Part shown: positions 1 to 8,777 of the stretch, in pieces
How positions within the stretch are numbered: position 1 is the first letter of the stretch
Layout: the number at the start of each line of letters is the position of its first letter
Origin: Bordetella parapertussis
Lineage (GTDB): Bacteria > Pseudomonadota > Gammaproteobacteria > Burkholderiales > SG8-39
Direction of reading: 5' to 3'
Assembly (NCBI GenBank): GCA_945861875.1
Contig: CAMAWC010000025.1
Location: 1-44,141, forward strand
Length of the DNA: 44,141 bases
Position numbers and translations under genes: made by a program
Notes under the pieces: generated by a model
What the model saw: only the letters and a program-made list of their open reading frames with translations
Told to the model about the DNA's origin: nothing
Database searches by the model: none

Positions 1-108
1 CAGCTCGGCCGCGGGGCTGAGGTCCACCGGCGAGACCAGCGTGATGGTGGCGCCGGCCTGCGCAACGCGCGCGCCGTCGATGAAGGGTTCGAGACGAGAA
101 AGGGTCAT
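1..108 (-). CDS. N-terminus of a probable aldehyde dehydrogenase (partial)
   Basis: Only the first 36 codons are inside the window; the gene continues beyond its left edge. The peptide begins MTLSRLEPFIDGARVAQAG and goes on with ITLVSPVDLSP. This is the usual opening of NAD(P)-dependent aldehyde dehydrogenases: a FIDG strand, a short acidic or Gly-rich stretch, then a V-x-S/N-P strand. The catalytic Cys and Glu lie outside the window, so the family call is an inference from the N-terminus alone. The start lies 17 bases beyond the stop of the upstream Bug gene on the same strand, so the two are probably one transcript driven from the divergent promoter near 1137-1341. An aldehyde oxidation step would suit the catabolic island. 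Confidence 0.5.
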   Translation of the reverse strand, partial: MTLSRLEPFIDGARVAQAGATITLVSPVDLSPAAEL

Positions 109-125
109 GGGGGCGGGAGTCCGGG

Positions 126-1136
126 TCAGAGTTTGGGCAGGCCGGCGCCATTGACCACGCGCGTCCACTTGTCGATTTCGGTGCGCATGAACTGGCCGAA
201 TTCCTGCGACGAGCCGCCCATCACCTCGAAGCCCTGCTTGGTGAGCGCTTCGCGCACCGAGGGCATGGCGAGCGCCTTTTGCGCTTCGGCGTTGAGCCTG
301 GCGACAATGTCGGCGGGCGTTCCCGCCGGCGCGATAAAACCGAACCAGGCCACCACATCAAAGCCGGGCAGTCCCGCCTCGGCGACGGTGGGCACGTCGG
401 GCAGCCATGACAGGCGCTTGGGCGTGGTGACGGCAAGCAGCTTTATCTTGCCGCTCTTGGCCAGGCTTACCGCATTGGGGGCATTGGGGAACATGATGGC
501 CACTTCATTTTTCATCACCGCGGTCACCGCCTCGGGCGAGCCCTTGTACGGAATGTGTGCGGTCTTCACGCCGGCGAGGCTGTTGAACAATTCGCCCGAC
601 AGGTGCATCGAGGTGCCGTTACCGGCCGAAGCGTAGTTGACCTGCCCGGCCGGCTGGCTTTTCAGCCAGGTGATGAGCTCGGGAACCGAATTGGCGGGCA
701 CTTCATTGGAGGCGATCAGGACATTGGGGCTGGAGGCGAGGGCGATGATAGGGGTGAAATCGCGCAAGGCGTCGTAGGGCATCCTGGCGTACAGCGCCGG
801 GTTGATGCCATGCGAGCTGATGGTGGCGAGCATGATGGTGTAGCCGTCGGCCGGCTGGTGCGCAACGTAGTCCCCCGCGATGTTGCCGCCGGCGCCGGGC
901 CGATTCTCGACGACGAAGGCCTGGCCTAGGCTCTTGCCCATTTGCTCGGACACCACGCGCGCAAGGATGTCCGAGGTCGATCCGGGCGACAGCGTGACGA
1001 CCACCCGCACCGGTTTCGCCGGCCAGGCCTGCGCCATTGCCTGCGGGGCTTGTGCCAGTGCGGCGAGGCTTGCCAGGGCGGCGGCGAAAAGGCGCAAGAC
1101 GATTGCGGCGCGAAGGTGCGGGGGGCGGCGGATCAA
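126..1136 (-). CDS. Bug/TctC-family periplasmic solute-binding protein (Bug1)
   Basis: This 336-residue protein has a signal peptide: Arg-rich start, hydrophobic stretch at about 10-28, and cleavage near AMAQA. The mature part begins WPAKPVRVVVTLSPG, the standard Bug opening. Family motifs include SDILARVV, NRPGAGGNIAG at about 78-88 and a PYKGS-P loop in the second lobe. Bug proteins bind carboxylates, aromatic acids, amino acids or amides in the periplasm. Some work with TctA/TctB membrane subunits, but none are encoded here. The gene diverges from the cupin-tetR operon, and a RutR-like palindrome lies about 58 bases upstream of its start, so it is probably under the local TetR regulator. 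The ligand is unknown. Confidence 0.9.
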   Translation of the reverse strand: MIRRPPHLRAAIVLRLFAAALASLAALAQAPQAMAQAWPAKPVRVVVTLSPGSTSDILARVVSEQMGKSLGQAFVVENRPGAGGNIAGDYVAHQPADGYTIMLATISSHGINPALYARMPYDALRDFTPIIALASSPNVLIASNEVPANSVPELITWLKSQPAGQVNYASAGNGTSMHLSGELFNSLAGVKTAHIPYKGSPEAVTAVMKNEVAIMFPNAPNAVSLAKSGKIKLLAVTTPKRLSWLPDVPTVAEAGLPGFDVVAWFGFIAPAGTPADIVARLNAEAQKALAMPSVREALTKQGFEVMGGSSQEFGQFMRTEIDKWTRVVNGAGLPKL

Positions 1137-1193
1137 GGTGTTCTCCAGTGCTTGTGTGCGTGTGTGCCGGGCGGGGTGCGGGCGGAAGCGAGT

Positions 1194-1209
1194 TTGACCA
1201 GTGGGTCAA
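1194..1209. promoter_or_regulatory. RutR-like operator, site 1
   Basis: The palindrome TTGACCAGTGGGTCAA has perfect 6-base arms around a 4-base centre. It lies in the divergent region between Bug1 and the cupin-tetR operon, 58 bases from the Bug1 start. It differs at one position from the E. coli RutR consensus TTGACCA-NN-TGGTCAA as I recall it. It is one of four matching sites in the window. Confidence 0.7.
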
Positions 1210-1271
1210 TGCCTGTCAAGACACCGCACCGATGCCGGTGCATTGCCCGGCAGAACCGTGCCGGCGAAAGT

Positions 1272-1287
1272 TTGACTGTCTGGTCAA
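1272..1287. promoter_or_regulatory. RutR-like operator, site 2, overlapping a possible -35 box
   Basis: The site is TTGACTGTCTGGTCAA, with TTGAC/GTCAA arms. Its left half can serve as a -35 element (TTGACT, 1272-1277), with TAATGT at 1295-1300 after 17 bases as a weak -10. It lies 54 bases upstream of the cupin start. A bound TetR dimer would cover the -35 box, which suggests repression of the cupin-tetR operon and autoregulation. Confidence 0.65.
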
Positions 1288-1341
1288 TAAACGTTAATGT
1301 TCGGGCACATTATTTTGCCCGCCTTGCCTGAGGAGAAACCG

Positions 1342-1893
1342 ATGTCCCCTGCCCGCCATCCCCTGCCCCCCGAACTGGTCGGCCTTCCCGTTGACGAGGT
1401 GTTGACGCGGTTTACCGGCCGCTTTAAGGAAAAGAAACCCGACTGGTACGCCTTTGAGGACGCCAAGCACGAAGGCTTCAAGCGCGCGCAACACCGCTTC
1501 ATCGGCGCCGGTGGTTCGGGCAAGCACAACGACTCGACGGTGATCCCGGCGCGCGGCTTTACGCTGTCCATCATGTATGTCGAACCGGGCCAGGGCAACG
1601 CCGCCCACACCCACGAAGTCGAGGAAGTGTTTTTCGTGCTCGACGGCATGCTCACGGTGTTCGTAGAGGACGAGCAGGGCAACCGGCGCGAAACGCGCCT
1701 GTCCAAATGGGAGTGCGTCGCCTGCCCGCCGGGGGTCATACACGGCTACGTCAACGACAGCCTTGCCCCGGTCTACTTCCAGGTGATGCTCGGCCGCGGC
1801 AAGCCCGAGACGATGGGCTACGCCGATGCGTCGCTCTACGCCACGCGCGATGCCCACCTCGCCGCGGACGCACCGGTCAAAAAGGGCGGCTGA
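1342..1893 (+). CDS. Single-domain cupin protein
   Basis: This 183-residue cytoplasmic protein carries both cupin motifs. The first is the HTH at 89-91, Glu95 and Gly102 (HTHEVEEVFFVLDG). The second is CPPGVIHGYVND, with His134 and Asn138. These give the His-His-Glu-His metal site of the beta barrel, so a metal-dependent dioxygenase, isomerase or small-molecule sensor is possible, but the substrate is not evident. The start at 1342 is chosen because AGGAG at 1331-1335 is well spaced; an in-frame ATG at 1297 lacks such a site. The gene is followed after 20 bases by the tetR gene, probably in one operon, and is preceded by two RutR-like operators. It could act on an intermediate of the neighbouring pathway. 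Confidence 0.85.
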   Translation: MSPARHPLPPELVGLPVDEVLTRFTGRFKEKKPDWYAFEDAKHEGFKRAQHRFIGAGGSGKHNDSTVIPARGFTLSIMYVEPGQGNAAHTHEVEEVFFVLDGMLTVFVEDEQGNRRETRLSKWECVACPPGVIHGYVNDSLAPVYFQVMLGRGKPETMGYADASLYATRDAHLAADAPVKKGG

Positions 1894-1913
1894 CCGGGTA
1901 GGCTCGCGCGCCC

Positions 1914-2708
1914 ATGCGCCGCACCGCCGCCCCGACAAAACGCAAAGCCCGCTGTTCCCTCGAGCAAGAGGCGCTGCGAGCAGAGCATCGAGAATTCAGC
2001 CTTGCCACCGCCGGCGGTGCCACTCCGCGCATGCGCGTGAGTTCGCTGAAAACGCGCGAGACCATTCTTGCCGCCGCCACCATCGAGTTCGCCGAAAAAG
2101 GCTATGACGGCGCGCACATGGACGAGATCGCCGTGCGCGCGGGCATCCAGAAAAACGTCCTTTATTATTACTTTGGCAGCAAGGAAGGCCTCTTTACCGC
2201 GGTGCTCGAGCGCACCTACGAGTCGATCCGCGCCCGCCAGGAAGAGGCCGGCATTCGCGACCTCGACCCGGTCGGGGCGATGCGCAAATTGGTCTTTTTC
2301 ACCGGGGAGAACTGGGGGCGCCACCCGGAATTTTTGCGCCTGTTGCAAAGCGAGAACCTCAACAAGGGCCGCCACATCCGCTCCTCGAAAACCATCCCGC
2401 GCATGTATAACCCGCTGCTTGACGCCATTCGCGAGCAACTCGCGCGCGGTGCCGCAGCGGGGGTCTTTCGCGACGACATTGACCCGGTCGACCTGTACAT
2501 TTCCATCACCTCGCTGTCGGCGCACTATGTCAGCCACCAGCACACCTTCGAAGCTATTTTCGGACGCAGGCTGATGACCCCGCAACGCATGAAGCAGCGC
2601 CTTGAGCACGCCGCCGACATGGTGGTGCGCTATTTGTTGCGCGAGCCGGTCGCGGGGCGCGGCGGCGCGGCGCGAAAGAAAATCCCGGCCGGGACCGCAA
2701 CGCGCTAG
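1914..2708 (+). CDS. TetR-family transcriptional regulator, RutR-like
   Basis: The DNA-binding domain lies at about residues 45-92: KTRETILAAATIEFAEKGYDG, then AVRAGIQKNVLYYYF as the helix-turn-helix, then SKEGLF. The C-terminal ligand domain (DPVDLYISITSLSAHYVSH, then a terminal RYLL helix) resembles the RutR/YcdC subgroup. RutR represses pyrimidine and N-compound genes and is released by uracil or thymine; the effector here is unknown. The first ATG gives 264 residues with an unusual 40-residue Arg-rich lead. An internal ATG at 2031 (MRVSSLKTRE) gives 225 residues, close to the family length, and may be the true start. The gene lies between operator sites 2 and 3, which supports autoregulation and control of the adjacent catabolic operons. 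Confidence 0.88.
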   Translation: MRRTAAPTKRKARCSLEQEALRAEHREFSLATAGGATPRMRVSSLKTRETILAAATIEFAEKGYDGAHMDEIAVRAGIQKNVLYYYFGSKEGLFTAVLERTYESIRARQEEAGIRDLDPVGAMRKLVFFTGENWGRHPEFLRLLQSENLNKGRHIRSSKTIPRMYNPLLDAIREQLARGAAAGVFRDDIDPVDLYISITSLSAHYVSHQHTFEAIFGRRLMTPQRMKQRLEHAADMVVRYLLREPVAGRGGAARKKIPAGTATR

Positions 2709-2761
2709 CCCGCACCCGGGCGGAGCGCAGGCGCGGGCGCCGCGCATGTTCGGGTGCATCA

Positions 2762-2793
2762 CTTGACTTTTCTTGACTGCTAAGTCAATCTCG
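2762..2793. promoter_or_regulatory. RutR-like operator, site 3, within a 32-bp duplicated promoter block
   Basis: The palindrome TTGACTGCTAAGTCAA occupies 2773-2788. An extra half-site, TTGACTTTTC, lies directly before it. The 32-base block recurs at 16046-16077 with a single mismatch. TTGACT at 2763-2768 and CAATCT at 2786-2791 are 17 bases apart and could be a weak -35/-10 pair with the operator in the spacer. The block lies about 100 bases upstream of the Bug2-Bug3-molybdenum hydroxylase operon. Confidence 0.7.
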
Positions 2794-2892
2794 ATTCGCT
2801 TTTGAAATCCGTAACGAACAGCGCAGACAGCGTGTTTCCATCGCGGACTTGACGACGAAACGCGCGCCCCCCCAATGCGGTAAAGAGGATAT

Positions 2893-3879
2893 ATGACTGC
2901 ACGCTTTTTTCGCTTTATGGCAATCGTTCTTTACGGTTGTTCACTGCTTGCCGCGACTGCGCAAGCGCAGCCGGCCAAACCGGCGCCCTACCCGACAAAG
3001 CCGGTGCGCTGGATCGTGCCGTTTCCGCCGGGCGGGGCGACCGACCTGCTCGGGCGCTTTGTCGCGCAACGCTTGTCCGAAACCTGGGGGCAGCCGGTGG
3101 TGATTGAGAATCGCGCCGGCGCGAGCGGCACCATCGGCTCCGACCTTGTGGCCAAGGCCGCACCCGACGGCCACATTTTCGTTGTTGGCACCACATCCAG
3201 CCACGCCGTTTCGCCGGCGCTTAATCCGAATATTCCCTACGACAACCTGCGCGACTTCACCCCGGTGGCGCTGATTGCGACCTTTCCGAACGTGCTGGTG
3301 GTTCATCCGTCCGGACCGAAGACGCTGCAGGAATTGCTCGCCCAGCTGAAGGCCAGCCCCGGCCGGCTGAGTTACGGTAGTTCGGGCAATGGCAGCTCGA
3401 CCCACCTAACCGGTGAGTTGTTCCAGCAGGCGACCGGAACGCAAATGGTTCATGTGCCCTACAAGGGCACCGGTCCCCTGCTCAACGACCTGATGGCGGG
3501 GCACGTGCCGCTCGGCTTTGACCAGATTACCGCAGTGCTCCCGTTCACGCAGTCGGGCCGGCTGCGCGCGCTCGGCGTGGCGAGCCTGGAACGCAGTAGC
3601 GTCGCACCCGACGTTCCGGCCATTGCCGAAGTGGTGCCTGGTTTTGAGGCGGTTGCCTGGATGGGTTTGCTCGGCCCGGCCGGAGTCCCGGCCGAAGTTG
3701 TGGCAAAAATCAATGCCGACATCCGTCGCGTGCTGCAATCGCCCGAAGGCCAGCAAAAGCTGCGCGAGCTGGGCGCGACACCCGGCGCACTGGCGCCGCC
3801 GGCGTTCGGCGAATTTGTGCGCAAGGACACCGAAAAATGGCGGGCGCTGGTGAAAAGCGCGAGCATCAAGGCCGACTGA
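2893..3879 (+). CDS. Bug/TctC-family periplasmic solute-binding protein (Bug2)
   Basis: This protein of 328 residues has a signal peptide (MTARFFRFMAIVLYGCSLLAA, cleaved near AQAQ). The mature part starts YPTKPVRWIVPFPPGG, with the conserved GGATDLLGR and NRAGASGTIGSDLVA motifs and the second-lobe HVPYKGTGP loop. It is expected to be secreted and to capture a small organic acid or related ligand in the periplasm. AAAGAGG at 2882-2888 supports the ATG start. It is the first gene after operator site 3 and probably opens the operon that runs through Bug3 and the FAD, iron-sulfur and Mo subunits, so the ligand may be the hydroxylase substrate. No TctA or TctB genes are present. Confidence 0.92.
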   Translation: MTARFFRFMAIVLYGCSLLAATAQAQPAKPAPYPTKPVRWIVPFPPGGATDLLGRFVAQRLSETWGQPVVIENRAGASGTIGSDLVAKAAPDGHIFVVGTTSSHAVSPALNPNIPYDNLRDFTPVALIATFPNVLVVHPSGPKTLQELLAQLKASPGRLSYGSSGNGSSTHLTGELFQQATGTQMVHVPYKGTGPLLNDLMAGHVPLGFDQITAVLPFTQSGRLRALGVASLERSSVAPDVPAIAEVVPGFEAVAWMGLLGPAGVPAEVVAKINADIRRVLQSPEGQQKLRELGATPGALAPPAFGEFVRKDTEKWRALVKSASIKAD

Positions 3880-3940
3880 AATCCAGGCATGACCGCCGTT
3901 TAATGCTGCCCAATCCGTTTGTGTGCAAAGGACTGTTCCG

Positions 3941-4924
3941 ATGAAATACCCGCTTCCCCGTCGCGGTGCACTTGCCGCACTGGCAATCCTTGCGTCGTGT
4001 GCATTTGCGGGCGTGGTGCAGGCGCAGCAGGCCAGGTACCCGGTGAAGACGATCCGCCTTGTCGCGCCGTTCGCACCGGGCGGCGCACTTGATCTGATCG
4101 CACGCACGACGGCGCAGGTGATCTCCGAGCAATTGGGGCAAACGGTTGTCGTCGAAAATCGCGCCGGCGCCGCTGGTGCCATCGGCTCGGAGTACGTGGC
4201 CAAGCAACCTGCCGACGGCTATACGCTGCTGCTGGGTGCGACGACCACGCACGGCATCAATCCGATGCTGCAAAAATTGCCCTATGACGCGATCAAGGAT
4301 TTTGCCCCGGTGTCGCTGGTGGCGACCATTCCCCATATCATCGTGGTCAATCCGCAACTGCCGGTGACCACCATCCAGGAATTCATCAGCTACGCCAAAG
4401 CCAGGCCCGGACTCACCTACGGGTCGGCCGGGTCCGGCTCGCCGCATCACCTCGCCGGCGAGATGCTGAAAATGCTCGCCGGTGTCGACGTGGTGCATGT
4501 CCCCTACAAGGGATCGGGTCCGGCCATGGCTGATTTGATCGGCGGGCAGATCCAGTTCATGTCCATCGAGTACACGGCGGCGTCGGGCAATATAAAAGGT
4601 GGCAAACTGCGTCCGCTTGCGATTGCCACGCCGCAACGCGTTGCGGGCATAGACCTGCCCACCCTGGTCGAAGCGGGTCTGGGGGGCTTTGAGGTTACCG
4701 CGTGGTACGCCGTTTACGCGCCGGCCGGTACGCCCCCCGAAATCGTATCTGCGTTGCAGGGCGCTATCGCCAAGGGCATACGTTCGGGTGACGCACGCGA
4801 AAAACTGGCAAGCCTCAGCGCGACCGCCGTCGGCAGCACACCCGAAGCCCTCAGCGCCCATATGCGCGCCGAAATGGAACGCTGGGGCCGTGTCATCAAG
4901 GCCGCAAATGTCAAACCCGACTGA
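3941..4924 (+). CDS. Bug/TctC-family periplasmic solute-binding protein (Bug3)
   Basis: This Bug protein of 327 residues begins MKYPLPRRGALAALAIL, a signal peptide with cleavage near VQAQQ. The mature protein starts YPVKTIRLVAPFAPGG and carries GGALDLIAR, NRAGAAGAIGSEYVA and HVPYKGSGPAM. The ATG at 3941 is preferred over an in-frame GTG at 3923 because AAAGGA at 3927-3932 is correctly spaced for it and the signal peptide then has a normal length. It follows Bug2 after about 60 bases and precedes the FAD subunit gene by 29 bases, so all are likely co-transcribed. Two different Bug proteins in one operon may mean two related ligands or stereoisomers. Confidence 0.92.
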   Translation: MKYPLPRRGALAALAILASCAFAGVVQAQQARYPVKTIRLVAPFAPGGALDLIARTTAQVISEQLGQTVVVENRAGAAGAIGSEYVAKQPADGYTLLLGATTTHGINPMLQKLPYDAIKDFAPVSLVATIPHIIVVNPQLPVTTIQEFISYAKARPGLTYGSAGSGSPHHLAGEMLKMLAGVDVVHVPYKGSGPAMADLIGGQIQFMSIEYTAASGNIKGGKLRPLAIATPQRVAGIDLPTLVEAGLGGFEVTAWYAVYAPAGTPPEIVSALQGAIAKGIRSGDAREKLASLSATAVGSTPEALSAHMRAEMERWGRVIKAANVKPD

Positions 4925-4953
4925 GCCGGTCCGGACAACAAAGGGACGCACTG

Positions 4954-5814
4954 ATGAAACCCGCTGCATTTGAATACGCCGCCCCGGAAACGCTGGCCGA
5001 AGCCGTGGCCCTGCTGGCGCAACACGGGGGCGCGGCAAAGCCAATAGCCGGCGGGCAAAGCCTGATGCCGGTGCTCAACTTTCGCCTCGCGGCACCGACG
5101 CTATTGGTCGACCTGCGCCGTATCGGCGGCATGGATCGCATTGCCGTTGCCGCCGGCGGCACAAACATCGGCGCGAAGGTGCGCTGGCGCGACATCGAAA
5201 GAAGTGCCGTGCTTGCCGGAGCCCAGCCGCTGCTGTGCGCAGGCATCGCCCATGTCGCGCATTACCAGATTCGCAACCGCGGCACCGTTGGTGGCAGCCT
5301 TGCGCATGCCGATCCGGCGGCCGAAATGCCCGGACTGGCGGTGGCACTTGATGCGCAGATTCGCGTTGTTGGCGCCGGCGGAGAACGCCTGGTGCCGGCC
5401 GGCGAGTTCTTTACCGGTGCGCTCTCGACCGTGCTCGGCCCGGATGAACTGGTCGTTGAGGTACTGTTGCCGGCCTGGCCCGCGAAGCGGCGCTGGGGCT
5501 TCGAGGAATTTGCACGGCGCCGCGGGGACTTTGCGCTCGCCGGAGCGGCGGTCTGGTTTGATACAGACGGCAGCGGCTGCGCGATGAACGCCCATGTCGG
5601 CGTTATCGGCCTGAGCGACCGGCCGCGCCGTCTCGAAATGGTCGAGGCGCTGCTCAACGGGAAGGTGATTGGCGCCGCATCCATTGGCACGGCGGCCGCG
5701 GCGGCAGCCATCGCGGTCGATCCGATGAATGACATTCATGCGAGCGCAGAATACCGCCGCTCATTAGCCGGCACGATGGTTGAGCGCGCGCTCACCGCCG
5801 CGCTCGCGCGTTAG
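4954..5814 (+). CDS. FAD-binding medium subunit of molybdenum hydroxylase A (CoxM/XDH-type)
   Basis: This 286-residue protein is the FAD subunit of a three-subunit xanthine-dehydrogenase-family hydroxylase. The FAD-binding signatures are AGGQSLMPVLNFRL at 32-45 and RNRGTVGGSLAHADPAAE at about 106-123. A C-terminal CO_DH_flav_C-type domain follows. It would pass electrons from the iron-sulfur subunit to an acceptor while the large subunit hydroxylates an aromatic or heterocyclic carbon. AAGGGA at 4941-4946 marks the start. It is followed by the iron-sulfur gene after 16 bases and then by the large subunit: the classic medium-small-large order. It is cytoplasmic, with no signal peptide. Confidence 0.93.
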   Translation: MKPAAFEYAAPETLAEAVALLAQHGGAAKPIAGGQSLMPVLNFRLAAPTLLVDLRRIGGMDRIAVAAGGTNIGAKVRWRDIERSAVLAGAQPLLCAGIAHVAHYQIRNRGTVGGSLAHADPAAEMPGLAVALDAQIRVVGAGGERLVPAGEFFTGALSTVLGPDELVVEVLLPAWPAKRRWGFEEFARRRGDFALAGAAVWFDTDGSGCAMNAHVGVIGLSDRPRRLEMVEALLNGKVIGAASIGTAAAAAAIAVDPMNDIHASAEYRRSLAGTMVERALTAALAR

Positions 5815-5830
5815 GCTGGGGGGAAGCGCC

Positions 5831-6304
5831 ATGTCCACGAAATTCGAAGTCAACGGCAGTGCAATCGAGGTCGATGTCGAGCCGCGCATGTCGCTTGCCG
5901 ATTGCCTGCGCCACGAATTACACCTGACCGGCACGCATCTCGCGTGCGAGCACGGCGTGTGCGGCGCCTGCACTGTTCTTGTCGACGGCGAGGCGGTTCG
6001 TTCCTGCCTGATGCTGGCGGTGCAGGCCGACGGACGCAAGGTCGTGACGGTGGAGGGGCTTTCCAGCGACGAAGCGCTCTCGCCGCTGCAGGCGGCGTTT
6101 CGCCGGCATAACGCCTTGCAGTGCGGTTTCTGCACGCCGGGCATGATCACCACAGCCCACGCCTTGCTGACCGAGGAGCCCGACTGCGACGCCGACCGGG
6201 TGCGCGAGGTGCTGTCGGGCAACCTGTGCCGCTGCACCGGTTACATCCCCATCATCGAAGCGGTGCTCGATGCGCGCGCCGCTTACAAAACGGCGGGGCG
6301 CTGA
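5831..6304 (+). CDS. [2Fe-2S] small subunit of molybdenum hydroxylase A (CoxS-type)
   Basis: This protein of 157 residues has the full set of eight cluster cysteines. Cys39, 44, 47 and 59 form the plant-ferredoxin-type cluster (CEHGVCGAC). Cys98, 101, 133 and 135 form the second cluster next to the molybdenum cofactor (CGFCTPG and CRCTGY). It carries electrons between the Mo site and FAD. The ATG at 5831 is chosen because GGGGGGAAG at 5818-5826 precedes it and because the family starts with a short beta strand (KFEVNG); an upstream in-frame ATG at 5780 lies inside the preceding gene. The stop is three bases before the large-subunit start. Confidence 0.95.
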   Translation: MSTKFEVNGSAIEVDVEPRMSLADCLRHELHLTGTHLACEHGVCGACTVLVDGEAVRSCLMLAVQADGRKVVTVEGLSSDEALSPLQAAFRRHNALQCGFCTPGMITTAHALLTEEPDCDADRVREVLSGNLCRCTGYIPIIEAVLDARAAYKTAGR

Positions 6305-6307
6305 CAC

Positions 6308-8644
6308 ATGGCACAGCCACTTCGCAAGCCGGCGGCAGACAAGAAACGCTATGTCGGCGCTTCAGTCGAACGCATCGAAGACCTGCGCTTTCTGCGCGGC
6401 AAGGGAACCTATGTCGATGACGTGCAAAAGGGCGACGTACTGCACGCGGTCATCCTGCGCAGCCCGCTTGCACACGGCCGCATTCGCGGCATGGACGTCA
6501 CGGCCGCCCTGGCGATGGAGGGCGTTCAAGCCGTCATAACGGCAGCGCAAATCATCGATGCCTGCGGGTCGGTGCCGCTGATCCCCATACGCCTGCATCC
6601 CAATCCGCTTCTGGACGCCTACCGCCAGCCGGTCATCGCATCGGACAAGGTGCGCCATGTGGGCGAGCCGCTCGCCATTGTTGTCGCCTTCAGCGCCGCC
6701 ATCGCCGAGGACGCGATGAACGCGATCGAACTGGACATCGAGGCGCTGCCGGTGGCTGCCGATGTTGCCAGTGCGGTTGCCGGGCCGGCCATCCTTTTCG
6801 ACGGGACCGCTACCAACGCGCCGCTCAGCTACACCTCGAAAAAGGGCGATGCCGAGACGGCGTTCGCCAATGCACCGTACAAGCGGCGCGAGCGTTTCGG
6901 GGTGCAGCGCATTACCGCGATGACCATGGAACCGCGCGGCCTTATGGCCGAATGGGATACGGCAAACCAGGCGCTGAACGTTTATGGTGCGGCAAAGGTG
7001 CCGTTCTGGAACCGCGGCGTACTGGCGCAAATGCTCGGCATGGCGCGCGAGTCTATTACCCTGGTGGAGAACGACGTCGGCGGCAGTTTTGGCGCGCGCG
7101 GCGAGTTCTATACCGAGGACTTCCTCATCCCGTTTGCGGCGCGGCACCTGGGCGGCACGGTGAAGTGGATCGAAGATCGCCGCGAAAACCTCCTGTCCAT
7201 GAACCAGGCGCGTGAATGCGACGCCGAGCTTGAGATTGCCTGCGAACGCGACGGCACCATCATCGGTTTCAGGGGCACGATGAACTACGACCTTGGCGCC
7301 TACCCCCGCACCAACGGGCTGGTCGCGCCGCGCAACATCACGCAATTCGTCTCCGGGCCCTACCGCGTCGCCAACATCGATATCGCCTGCCGTATCGTAT
7401 TTACCAACAAGACCGGGTCGGGAACGTTTCGCGCGCCGGGGCGTTTCGAGAGCAATTTTTTCAGCGAACGGCTGGTGGACATGGCGGCCCGCGACCTTGG
7501 CCTGGACCCTGCGGATATCCGGCGCAAGAACGTGCTCACCGATCGCGACATGCCCTGGCCGCTGGCCACGGTGTCACCCTCGATGGTTCCGAACAGCTCC
7601 GACACGTCGTGCGACAGCGGGGACTACCGCGTCACCCTTGAGCGCTGCCTGCAGGATTTTGGTTGGTCAAAAAAACGCGAGTTGCAGGGACGCTTGATCA
7701 ACGGGCGCTTCCATGGCATCGGGCTCGCCTGTTTTGTCGAGGGAGGGGCGGCCGGACCGCGCGAAAACGCCAGGTTGCGTCTGGAGAAAAACGGCACGGT
7801 CACGGTCAGCGTCGGTTCGACTGCGGTCGGGCAGGGCCTGGAGACGGTGCTCACGCAGATTGCCGCCGATGCCCTCGACATGCCCATGGAGCGTATCCAG
7901 CTCCTGCACGGCTCGACCAACCTGCTGGGCGAGGGCTGGGGCTCTTATCACTCGCGGTCCACCGTCATGGGCGGCTCGGCCATCCTTAACGGGGTGGAAA
8001 ACCTCAAGGCGATGGTTCGCGACAAGGCCGCCGCGTTGCTCGACTGCGCCGCAGCCGATGTGCACGTGGCGGGCGGTGAGGCGGTGTCGCCCAAGGGCAA
8101 AACGGTGTCCTTCGCGGCTCTGGCCGAAGCGGCGAATATCGAGGTGGACGGCACCTTCGCGAGCCACCATCACACCTACGCCTACGGCGCGGCTGCGGCG
8201 CACATCACGGTCGACCCGGGAACCGGTGGCATCGAATTGCTCGATTACCTCATTGTCGAGGATGTCGGGCGGGCGGTGAACCCGCTCACCCTGCACGGCC
8301 AGGTGATTGGCGGAACGGTGCAAGGCTTAGGCGGCGTGTTTCTCGAACACCTGGTCTACGATGACGAGGGGCAGTTGCTGACCGGATCGCTGGCCGACTA
8401 CCTGGTGCCAACAGCCTCCGACTACCCGCAGATTCGCGCGGTGACGCTGGAGCAATATCCCTCGCCGCTCAATCCCCTGGGGGCAAAGGGTGCGGGTGAG
8501 GGCGGTACGATTTGTGTCGGTGGCGTGATAGCCAACGCGCTCGCCAACGCCTTGTCCTCGCTGGGAGTGGAACCAAATACCATGCCCCTTTCGCCAATGC
8601 GTGTGTGGCAAATGGTCGATGCGGCGCGGCGCAGGCGCGCCTGA
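6308..8644 (+). CDS. Molybdopterin-binding large subunit of molybdenum hydroxylase A (L1)
   Basis: The protein has 778 residues, a normal length for the family. The N-terminal aldehyde-oxidase a/b-hammerhead domain includes VGASVERIEDLRFLRGKGTY. Cofactor contacts include VGGSFGARGEFY near 256 and RAPGR near 373. The catalytic glutamate is in GAGEGG (about Glu731). The RAPGR loop differs from the AYxCSFR loop of true CO dehydrogenase, so this is not a carbon monoxide dehydrogenase. It should hydroxylate an aromatic N-heterocycle, aldehyde or similar compound with water as oxygen donor. It completes the operon Bug2-Bug3-FAD-FeS-L1. A second, related large subunit (L2) lies downstream at 10072. 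Confidence 0.93.
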   Translation: MAQPLRKPAADKKRYVGASVERIEDLRFLRGKGTYVDDVQKGDVLHAVILRSPLAHGRIRGMDVTAALAMEGVQAVITAAQIIDACGSVPLIPIRLHPNPLLDAYRQPVIASDKVRHVGEPLAIVVAFSAAIAEDAMNAIELDIEALPVAADVASAVAGPAILFDGTATNAPLSYTSKKGDAETAFANAPYKRRERFGVQRITAMTMEPRGLMAEWDTANQALNVYGAAKVPFWNRGVLAQMLGMARESITLVENDVGGSFGARGEFYTEDFLIPFAARHLGGTVKWIEDRRENLLSMNQARECDAELEIACERDGTIIGFRGTMNYDLGAYPRTNGLVAPRNITQFVSGPYRVANIDIACRIVFTNKTGSGTFRAPGRFESNFFSERLVDMAARDLGLDPADIRRKNVLTDRDMPWPLATVSPSMVPNSSDTSCDSGDYRVTLERCLQDFGWSKKRELQGRLINGRFHGIGLACFVEGGAAGPRENARLRLEKNGTVTVSVGSTAVGQGLETVLTQIAADALDMPMERIQLLHGSTNLLGEGWGSYHSRSTVMGGSAILNGVENLKAMVRDKAAALLDCAAADVHVAGGEAVSPKGKTVSFAALAEAANIEVDGTFASHHHTYAYGAAAAHITVDPGTGGIELLDYLIVEDVGRAVNPLTLHGQVIGGTVQGLGGVFLEHLVYDDEGQLLTGSLADYLVPTASDYPQIRAVTLEQYPSPLNPLGAKGAGEGGTICVGGVIANALANALSSLGVEPNTMPLSPMRVWQMVDAARRRRA

Positions 8645-8777
8645 TGAACTGCGCGGGCGAACGGCCGGAAATGCCCGTCTGGTGCGGGTTTCCAGCTGAT
8701 GCGCAGCATGGCAGCCCGGTTCGGGGAGGCGCAGAGTTGCGATTCGATTGTAGCTTTACCGTAATAGAGGAACTGCG